From an uncultured Planctomycetaceae bacterium (GTDB taxonomy: Bacteria; Planctomycetota; Planctomycetia; Pirellulales; Pirellulaceae): a stretch of 8,867 nt of DNA. Within the stretch, counting starts at the first letter, position 1. Each line of letters starts with the position of its first letter. Below, piece after piece: positions 1-4,698 of the stretch. A model generated the notes under the pieces. It had not been told where the DNA came from, made no database searches, and was given only the letters and a program-made list of their open reading frames with translations. A program made the position numbers and the translations under genes. The stretch lies in the NCBI GenBank assembly GCA_903927685.1, contig CAIYOB010000891.1, positions 1 through 8,867 on the forward strand. The letters run 5' to 3'.

Positions 1-11
1 ACGGTTCTCCG

Positions 12-60
12 GAGGAGATGGTGTCCGAACTCGGCCGCGGTACCACGCGGCCGTCTCCTC
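12..60. repeat. Nested GC-rich hairpin
   Basis: The inner stem is CGGCCGCG (32-39) pairing with CGCGGCCG (46-53) around the loop GTACCA. Immediately outside it on the 3' side, TCTCCTC (54-60) pairs with GAGGAGA (12-18), leaving 19-31 as a one-sided bulge. Both stems are perfect. Neither strand has a T-run after the stem, so it is not a canonical intrinsic terminator. On the minus strand the loop region reads GCGTGGTACCGCGG, superficially like a T-box antiterminator, but no other T-box element is visible. Confidence 0.45.
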
Positions 61-157
61 GGCGACGAAGGGATGCAAGGGACGTGCCAGACCGCTTGCT
101 TTATGCATCACCCCGGATGCGGAGATCCCGTTGGTGGGCGGCAGACGAACGCCATGA

Positions 158-226
158 TATTTGCTGGCTTGGTCCAGCAAATACAACGGAGCCGTGATAT
201 TTCACGGATTCTGAGCCCCGTGAAAT
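158..226 (-). terminator. Cluster of hairpins behind cysK, possible terminator or 3' end stabiliser
   Basis: Three perfect inverted repeats lie close together. TATTTGCTGG (158-167) pairs with CCAGCAAATA (174-183) around a six-base loop. CCGTGA (192-197) pairs with TCACGG (202-207) around a four-base loop. ATTTCACGG (199-207) can instead pair with CCGTGAAAT (218-226) around a ten-base loop, so the last two structures exclude each other. The cluster follows the cysK stop in the direction of transcription. There is no U-tract, so the terminator role is inference; a role in mRNA stability or a regulated switch is also possible. Confidence 0.4.
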
Positions 227-302
227 CGTCGCGTGGGTTCCCGAGATTGGAATGTCGTCCGGAGGACGTCACAAGCGACAGTCTCCGGCAAACCACGGAT
301 CC

Positions 303-1271
303 TCAGATCGTCACCAACGTGGCTGCGGCAGGCGCGGGGGGGAGATTGAACAACGGCGTGCTGAGATACCGCTCGCCGCAACTGCAGGCGACGGTGACAA
401 TTGTCTTGCCGCGATTCTCGGGCCGTGCGGCCACGCGTGCGGCCACTGCGACATTGGCGCCGGTACTGATCCCGCCCAGGATGCCCTCTTCTCTCGCGAG
501 CCGCTGGCCCCATTCGAACGCCTCGTCGTTCGTCACCGTCTCGACCCCGCTCAGCAGGCTCGAGTCGAGGTTTTTTGGGACGAAGCCGGCGCCAATTCCC
601 TGGATCTTGTGCGGCCCCGGCCGGCCTCCCGAGATGACGGCCGAATCGGCCGGTTCCACGGCGATGGCCTGAAAATTCGGCTGTCGTTTGCGAATGAATC
701 GCGTCACGCCGGTGAGGGTCCCGCCGGTGCCGACGCCAGCCACCAGGATGTCCACGTTCCCGCCTAGATCCGCCCAGATTTCCGGTCCGGTTGTCGTCTC
801 GTGGATCGCCGGATTGGCCGGGTTCTCGAATTGCTGCGGAACCCAGCTGTGGGGAGTCTGGGCTGCCAGTTCCTGGGCCTTGGCCAACGCCCCGCGCATG
901 CCGTCTTTGGCCGGAGTGAGCACCAGGTTGGCGCCCAGCGCCTGCAAGAGCGCCCGTCGCTCGAGGCTCATCGACTCCGGCATGGCCAGCGTCAGACGGT
1001 ATCCTCGAGCGGCGGCGATGAAGGCCAGGGCGATCCCGGTGTTTCCACTGGTTGGCTCGATGATCTCGGTCTGGGCCGTGAGTTGCCCCGAATTGACCGC
1101 GGCTTCGATCATGGCCCGCCCAATCCGGTCCTTGACGCTGGACAACGGGTTGAAGAACTCGAGCTTGACGTAAACCGTTGCCTGATCGCGCGGAATCAGT
1201 CGGTTCAATCGCACCAGCGGCGTGTCAAACACGGTTTGGACCACGTCGCCATAGGCTTTGTTGCGGGCCAT
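303..1271 (-). CDS. cysK: Cysteine synthase (O-acetylserine sulfhydrylase), CysK family
   Basis: This PLP enzyme makes L-cysteine from O-acetylserine and sulfide in the cytosol. From the start used here it is 322 residues, normal for the family. The Schiff-base lysine is K47 in the motif PLSSVKDR. The substrate loop EPTSGNTG, the phosphate-binding loop [34 protein letters not shown] and GISTGA follow in the family order. The C-terminal motif usually read as LPDSGERYLST is [11 protein letters not shown] here, which is unusual. Two starts are possible: ATG at 1271 ([11 protein letters not shown]) fits the family N-terminus, while ATG at 1298 adds nine residues and lies only 7 bases after the previous stop. 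Neither has a strong Shine-Dalgarno sequence, which fits coupling to the ORF before it. A cystathionine beta-synthase-like or other sulfhydrylase role cannot be excluded, but CysK is the best reading. Confidence 0.93.
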   Translation of the reverse strand: MARNKAYGDVVQTVFDTPLVRLNRLIPRDQATVYVKLEFFNPLSSVKDRIGRAMIEAAVNSGQLTAQTEIIEPTSGNTGIALAFIAAARGYRLTLAMPESMSLERRALLQALGANLVLTPAKDGMRGALAKAQELAAQTPHSWVPQQFENPANPAIHETTTGPEIWADLGGNVDILVAGVGTGGTLTGVTRFIRKRQPNFQAIAVEPADSAVISGGRPGPHKIQGIGAGFVPKNLDSSLLSGVETVTNDEAFEWGQRLAREEGILGGISTGANVAVAARVAARPENRGKTIVTVACSCGERYLSTPLFNLPPAPAAATLVTI

Positions 1272-1305
1272 GGTTTGATCCACTGGGGTTGACCGCATTC
1301 AAGCG

Positions 1306-1563
1306 TTACGAGGCCGCTGCGAGGGACGCTCGCTGAGGCCAGACAATTTCCACCGCACTCGGGTACGCGGCGAAGGACCGCCGGCCCCGGCGCCTGACCA
1401 CCAGCGTCTTTTGCTGGCGGTCGGCCAAGGCATTCAGGTCGCCCCGCGAGGCGATCAAGACCGTCTTCCCGGCGGCAATCAGTCGGGCCGCCTTGCGCAC
1501 CGAAACTTGCGTGACGATCAGCAGATGCTCCGAGTATCGGATGGCGAAAATGTTCCGCATCAT
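1306..1563 (-). CDS. Small uncharacterised protein (85 aa) upstream of cysK
   Basis: I do not recognise this protein. It starts with ATG at 1563, or with a second ATG at 1560. An AAGGAAG Shine-Dalgarno sequence lies about eight bases upstream, one of the best ribosome binding sites in the window. The product has an aliphatic-rich first half (EHLLIVTQVSV, AGKTVLIASRG) and a basic patch KTLVVRRRGRR near residue 52-62. There is no signal peptide or membrane segment. It ends 7 bases before the upstream cysK ATG, so the two probably share a transcript and may be translationally coupled. The same frame stays open upstream into the broken lipoprotein gene, but that junction is not coding-like. The ribosome binding site argues for a separate gene. 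It could still be a chance ORF. Confidence 0.5.
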   Translation of the reverse strand: MMRNIFAIRYSEHLLIVTQVSVRKAARLIAAGKTVLIASRGDLNALADRQQKTLVVRRRGRRSFAAYPSAVEIVWPQRASLAAAS

Positions 1564-1666
1564 GTTTCGTTCTTCCTTTCCGAGTTTACATTCGTATCCC
1601 GTGCCCGAGCAAGAGCCTGCACGCGGTGTGCCAATTGCGTGATCCTGCCCGGCGACCTTCATCCAC

Positions 1667-1917
1667 CTAGCGTGACAGCGGCAAGACGACCGGCGCGGCG
1701 GTGGGCACGTCGATCGACAAGCCTGACGAATATCGTCCTTGATAAAACCGTAGGCTCGAACAGCGGAGTCCGTCTCGAGGGCAGCCTCGACGTTGTGCCC
1801 GGCCAGGACCTTCACGTCACCGGACGCCAATTGCACTTGCCCGCTCACCGGGTACGTCGTCGGCTCCGCCGGACCGCCGCAACCCGCGAGAATCCCCAGG
1901 CCAAGCACCACGAACAC
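1667..1917 (-). pseudogene. Planctomycete-type small lipoprotein gene with internal out-of-frame deletion
   Basis: The N-terminal part reads VLGLGILAGCGG, a lipoprotein signal with lipobox LAGC, then YPVSGQVQLASG and a beta-rich stretch ending GFIKDD near 1732. In small planctomycete lipoproteins this stretch is normally followed by roughly 50-70 more residues and a SGL.vDVP-type C-terminus. Here the original frame turns into Cys/Arg-rich nonsense. A different frame immediately after the junction reads SSGLSIDVPTAAPVVLPLSR and stops at 1667-1669, matching the expected end. I infer that the middle was deleted and the two ends joined out of frame near 1725-1732. The GTG start at 1917 gives no basic n-region; the preceding in-frame codons (LRSRGS) would, but no standard start codon precedes them. 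The gene lies 25 bases behind the DUF1559 gene, a common pairing in planctomycetes. Confidence 0.6.
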
Positions 1918-1942
1918 CGACCCTCTCGAACGTAGATTCTGG

Positions 1943-2905
1943 TCAGTAATTCGTCACCACCTCGCCCTTGCCGCGCGTGGCCAACGCCGTCAGTACCGCC
2001 AGGTCGGCCGAGATCGCGATGGTTCGAACACTGCCATCGCAGAGCGCGAACTGGCACACGCCGGGATGCGGCCCGCCGAAGGAACTGTTCGACAAGGCCA
2101 GGTTCTGGATCTCCGGGGACAACAACGGACGCTGTTCGAGACTGGTCGGATCCAGGCCCGTCATGCGGCGGTGCGTATTCCGCACGCCGCTGAACACACT
2201 GCGGTCCTCGTTCTTGCCGCGCAACGAATTCGGGCGGATGTGCTTCTCGCCGAACATCAAGGTCGTGGTTGTACCGTCGGTGATGTCCGCGAATCGCAAC
2301 TGCCCCGACCATTGCTTCAGGTACAGCTTTCCGCTGCTGTCCGTTCCGACGTTCGGGATGCCGGGCACCATCGCCCCGTTGGAGTTGACGAAATTGGCAT
2401 CGGTGCCGAAGCTCGCGGCGTAGTCGGACAGAGCGCCTCCGGGCGTCGCAAAGTCATTGACACTCAGCACGGGCAGGGGACGCGAGGGGCAGAGGAACGT
2501 CTTGACCTGAAACTGATAGGCTTCCGCAGGCTGCGAACTGGCGAGATATCGCACGTCCCATTGCGAGTACTGATTGGCGCCTTCGATGTAGGGCAGGATC
2601 AGGGCTGCCCAAGTGGCCCAGCTGTCCGGGGTCTGCGAATTGTCGCCGATGAAGCCCGGCGGCAAGAACCCGAGCGAGTCATGGAAGTTGTGGGATGCGA
2701 CAACCAACTGCTTCAGATTATTGGAGCATTGCGTGCGCCGCGCTGCCTCTCGCGCCTGCTGCACGGCCGGCAGCAAGAGTGCGACCAGGATGCCGATGAT
2801 CGCGACCACCACCAGCAATTCGATCAGCGTGAAGCCGCGGGGGCGTGGGGGCGAGATGAGTTGGCCAGCGCGGCGTGTCCTGAGAAACGTAGACTCGTGG
2901 TACAT
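1943..2905 (-). CDS. DUF1559 domain protein with type IV prepilin-like N-terminus
   Basis: This is one of the large DUF1559 family typical of Planctomycetota; its members are thought to be exported pseudopilin-like proteins, but their exact job is unknown. The start used is ATG at 2905 (MYHESTFLRTRR), which has AAGGAAG about six bases upstream; an in-frame ATG at 2974 adds 23 residues but has no such site. The protein is 320 residues. The prepilin motif PRGFTLIELLVV, cleaved after the Gly, begins near residue 22 and runs into a hydrophobic helix ending LLLPAVQQAREAARR. The DUF1559 hallmarks follow: CSNNLKQLVVASHNFHD, a middle FLCPSRP motif, and near the end FGGPHPGVCQFALCDGSV. Length and motifs are complete. 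It is followed by the broken lipoprotein gene. Confidence 0.92.
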   Translation of the reverse strand: MYHESTFLRTRRAGQLISPPRPRGFTLIELLVVVAIIGILVALLLPAVQQAREAARRTQCSNNLKQLVVASHNFHDSLGFLPPGFIGDNSQTPDSWATWAALILPYIEGANQYSQWDVRYLASSQPAEAYQFQVKTFLCPSRPLPVLSVNDFATPGGALSDYAASFGTDANFVNSNGAMVPGIPNVGTDSSGKLYLKQWSGQLRFADITDGTTTTLMFGEKHIRPNSLRGKNEDRSVFSGVRNTHRRMTGLDPTSLEQRPLLSPEIQNLALSNSSFGGPHPGVCQFALCDGSVRTIAISADLAVLTALATRGKGEVVTNY

Positions 2906-3297
2906 CTGTCTCTTCCTTACGAAGTGATTTCCGGAACTGAGGCCGAGGTTTCCTTCCTGGGCCGGCCCGCACACACCCAGCGGTCGGATGCCTGAGATGC
3001 CAGGATCTCAGCCAACCTGATGACAAGAGCTGAATGCAAGGTGCGTGCCGGACCCGGCGAATGCGCGGAATCCACGGAAGAAGCCGGCTTTCCCAGGTGG
3101 ACAGTCACGCGCGGCCAAGAGGAAGCCAGCGGATGTGACGGATTCCCTTCATCGCTCCTGGTGTTCCCCGCACCGGCGCACGGAAAGCTGCCTGGGAGGC
3201 TGCCGCCGAGCTTCCGACACGGTGCAAGCGGTGCTGTGCCAGCAGCCGTGAGATTTCACCGCTGGCCCTGCCAATCGACACCGCTCGGCCCAGCATC
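2906..3297. other. Region without a convincing gene
   Basis: This 392-bp stretch lies between the divergent DUF1559 gene and the plus-strand WD40 fragment, so it should hold the DUF1559 promoter, but I could not find a convincing -35/-10 pair. It contains a perfect 7-bp inverted repeat at 2992-3011. The frame of the WD40 fragment stays open back to a stop at 3136-3138; those upstream codons (rich in Arg, Ala and Cys) do not read like WD40 sequence, so they look like decayed or unrelated DNA. Confidence 0.4.
2992..3011. repeat. Inverted repeat upstream of the DUF1559 gene
   Basis: CTGAGAT (2992-2998) and ATCTCAG (3005-3011) form a perfect 7-bp inverted repeat around GCCAGG. It lies 87 bases upstream of the DUF1559 start and has no T-tract on either side. 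It could be an operator or a 5' leader hairpin; nothing in the sequence decides between these. Confidence 0.3.
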
Positions 3298-3738
3298 GTG
3301 CATCGCGCCGGCGCCGCCGTCTGGGACGCGGCGGGCGGCAGGCTGATCCAGCGCCTGCAGACGACCGGCGCACGGTGCACGGCGGCCCTCGTCGGGCGCG
3401 AACCGAATACGCTGTTGACCGTCTCGCCGGGCGGCGACGCCGTTCTCTGGGATCTGGAAACCGGGCAACGCCGGATGGTCTTCGGCGGTGTGCCCGCCGA
3501 CGCTTTTCCCGCGCACCAGGAGGTCTGGTTCAGCGCCGACGGCCGGCGTCTGTTCTCGCGACACCGCGCCGGCCAGGCGGTCGTCGCCTGGGGCGTCAGC
3601 ACGGGGCGGATCGGCGAGCGGTACTACCTGGTCAACGACGGCGATGACCTGCTGGTCGAGCTGCCGCTGACCGGCCAATTCCTCGGGTCGCCAAGCGCCC
3701 GAACGAAAGTGATTCACCGCCGTCACAGTACCCCATGA
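3298..3738 (+). CDS. WD40 repeat protein fragment
   Basis: This is the only likely plus-strand gene. From a GTG at 3298 it encodes 146 residues with about three beta-propeller blade ends: AVWDAAGGRLIQRL (near residue 7), AVLWDLETGQRRMVF (near 49) and VVAWGVSTGRIGERY (near 96), spaced 42-47 residues as in WD40 repeats. Strand openings such as EVWFSADGRRLFS are also WD40-like. The end, PLTGQFLGSPSARTKVIHRR, resembles the piece that follows the last blade in some large planctomycete WD40 proteins (G.y.gSP....I.wr). A propeller needs about seven blades, so the N-terminal part is missing. There is no Shine-Dalgarno sequence and no WD40 sequence upstream, so it is probably a remnant of a larger gene and may not be expressed. 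It converges with the mazF locus. Confidence 0.5.
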   Translation: MHRAGAAVWDAAGGRLIQRLQTTGARCTAALVGREPNTLLTVSPGGDAVLWDLETGQRRMVFGGVPADAFPAHQEVWFSADGRRLFSRHRAGQAVVAWGVSTGRIGERYYLVNDGDDLLVELPLTGQFLGSPSARTKVIHRRHSTP

Positions 3739-3759
3739 CGCTGTATCCGGGGATGTGAA

Positions 3760-4103
3760 TTAGCGACCGAGAACAACATCGATTCCAGCGAGGATCGCCT
3801 CGAGTTGTCGGCGCGCCAGCTTGCCAGTACGTTCCGTCAGTTGCCCCTTGTCCTAGCCACGATTAGTGAGACATTCGCAACCGAGTCCTGGGCCAAACCA
3901 GTCGCCCCGGCCTTCAGAAGAACATTTCCGGGGGCATTCGCCCATTTGAGATTGCTTGTCAGCGGAACGCAAACCACCGTTCCGATCCGGCTGCGGTTCA
4001 AGGCATCGCACTGGACGACGACTACAGGACGCCTGTAGCCAGTCGCCGAACCAATCGGCTCGCCAATATCGGTCCACCAGACCTCGCCCTGAGCGATTAC
4101 CAT
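3760..4103 (-). pseudogene. MazF/PemK-type toxin gene, frameshifted near the C-terminus
   Basis: MazF/PemK toxins are sequence-specific mRNA endoribonucleases held inactive by their antitoxin. The first 82 or so residues fit well: GEVWWTDIGEP, then GYRRPVVVVQ with the conserved Arg (R24/R25), VPLTSN with the Thr/Ser pair (T49, S50), and SVANVSLIVA. As it stands the frame then reads RTRGN and stops at 3837, giving 88 residues. The neighbouring frame, entered at GAC 3852-3850, reads DKGQLTERTGKL through GIDVVLGR and stops at 3760-3762. This is the usual family C-terminus of about 30 residues. One missing base near 3853-3857 (the CTAG there) explains this. The start ATG overlaps the antitoxin stop in ATGGTAA. 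The toxin is probably inactive or altered unless this is a sequencing error or the ribosome shifts frame. Confidence 0.85.
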
Positions 4104-4333
4104 TCCACTCGCCGCAACCTTTGGCGTGCGGCCTCGCGGATAAATTCGTCCAACGCAGGGCCGGCCTCGTCGACCACGGCATTCATCGCCGCCTGCACCC
4201 GGTCGTCGTCATGTCGGGCAACGAATTCGGCTACTGCCCTGGCGTAGAGCTGACTGCGTGAAGTCTGCAGGCGATCCGCCAATCGCTCTGCTTCCTCAAA
4301 GACATCGTCGGGGATGGAAATGGCTGTCTTCAT
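4097..4333 (-). CDS. Ribbon-helix-helix antitoxin of a MazEF/PemIK-type pair
   Basis: The 78-residue protein starts MKTAISIPDDVFEEAERLADR, a beta-strand followed by a helix as in ribbon-helix-helix (CopG/MetJ-type) DNA-binding domains, and continues SRSQLYARAVAEFVARH. The DNA-binding part spans about residues 2-44. The acidic, helical tail (residues 50-78, ending DEFIREAARQRLRRVEW) is the part expected to wrap and inhibit the toxin. The gene is complete and comes first in the operon; its stop TAA (4097-4099) lies inside the toxin's first codons, so the two are coupled. It probably represses its own promoter at the palindromes in 4332-4368. The antitoxin looks intact although its toxin is frameshifted. 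Confidence 0.9.
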   Translation of the reverse strand: MKTAISIPDDVFEEAERLADRLQTSRSQLYARAVAEFVARHDDDRVQAAMNAVVDEAGPALDEFIREAARQRLRRVEW

Positions 4334-4368
4334 ACCGGAGGTATAACCGCCTTGACCATTTCGTCAAG
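4332..4368 (-). promoter_or_regulatory. Promoter and operator of the toxin-antitoxin operon
   Basis: On the minus strand TTGACG (4367-4362) and TATACC (4345-4340) make a sigma70-like -35/-10 pair with a 16-base spacer. Only six bases separate the -10 box from the antitoxin ATG, so the transcript should begin at or next to the start codon. No Shine-Dalgarno sequence is present, which agrees with a leaderless message. Two perfect palindromic elements overlap the promoter: CTTGAC/GTCAAG with a six-base spacer (4351-4368, over the -35 box) and ATACC/GGTAT around TCC (4332-4344, over the -10 box and start codon). They are good candidate sites for autorepression by the antitoxin. Confidence 0.65.
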
Positions 4369-4502
4369 CGGATCGTCGTCGCCAGACTGTCGTGCGCCAG
4401 ACAACCGCGACCACTTCATCGCGCGCCTTGGGGGCGCTTCCTATCCCTCGTGCGTACGATCTAGCTCACGGTCGTGGTCAGGAATCGACTCCCCCCTCGT
4501 CT

Positions 4503-4676
4503 TTATTGTTCGCCTTCCCGCGCCGTCCACGCCGCGTCGTCGCGCGAGGGGGGGAGGCCGTAGCGTTCGCGTGCCTCCTCCAACGCTACGCCGCCCTCCC
4601 GCTCGTGTCGGTGGCGACACTCCTGCAAGGATGCGCGAAACTCGGCATTCGTGCGAAGAGCAAGCGTTCGTTCCAC
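4503..4676 (-). CDS. Possible small protein (57 aa) behind the large exoprotein gene
   Basis: I do not recognise this protein. From GTG at 4676 it encodes 57 residues, opening VERTLALRTNAEFRASLQEC and followed by a charged helical stretch (HEREGGVALEEARERYGLPP). GGAGG lies three bases before the GTG, close for a ribosome binding site but clear. The start is 22 bases behind the stop of the exoprotein gene, so it may be cotranscribed. Against it: bases 4559-4590 form a GC-rich inverted repeat that could instead be a terminator-like hairpin for the exoprotein gene. The Arg/Glu-rich tail could also be chance in GC-rich DNA. Confidence 0.4.
   Translation of the reverse strand: MERTLALRTNAEFRASLQECRHRHEREGGVALEEARERYGLPPSRDDAAWTAREGEQ
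4559..4590. repeat. GC-rich inverted repeat behind the exoprotein gene
   Basis: CGTAGCGTT (4559-4567) pairs perfectly with AACGCTACG (4582-4590) around a 14-base loop, and the flanks (GAGG/CCTC-type runs out to about 4548 and 4604) continue the pairing imperfectly. There is no T-run. It lies inside the possible 57-residue ORF and about 110 bases beyond the stop of the exoprotein gene, so it could be that gene's 3' hairpin. Confidence 0.35.
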
Positions 4677-4698
4677 TTGCCTCCGCCCGCCTCGGCGG

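Larger units (their letters stand above)
1..302. other. Non-coding region downstream of cysK with several inverted repeats
   Basis: No reading frame here looks like a real protein; the short open frames are rich in Arg, Pro and Cys and have no family signature. The region holds a nested hairpin at 12-60, a 10-bp perfect inverted repeat at 158-183, and two overlapping inverted repeats at 192-226. The last three lie 77 to 145 bases beyond the cysK stop and may end or stabilise its transcript. A minus-strand frame starting at 108 stays open to the window edge but is too short to call a gene. Confidence 0.5.

Noticed and set aside
20..60. Possible T-box antiterminator (GCGTGGTACCGCGG on the minus strand)
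   Set aside because: No stem I, specifier loop or downstream terminator can be seen, and T-boxes are mainly found in Gram-positive bacteria.
1..108. Minus-strand frame starting MHKASGLARPLHPF and open to the left edge
   Set aside because: Only 36 codons are visible, there is no good ribosome binding site, and it contains the nested hairpin. Sequence to the left would decide.
1590..1640. Possible promoter for the 85-residue ORF and cysK (TTGCTC with TGTAAA)
   Set aside because: The match to consensus is poor in both boxes and many equally good pairs exist by chance.
1793..2995. A 400-codon plus-strand open frame opposite the DUF1559 gene
   Set aside because: The minus strand carries unmistakable DUF1559 and prepilin motifs across the same bases; the plus frame is compositionally random.
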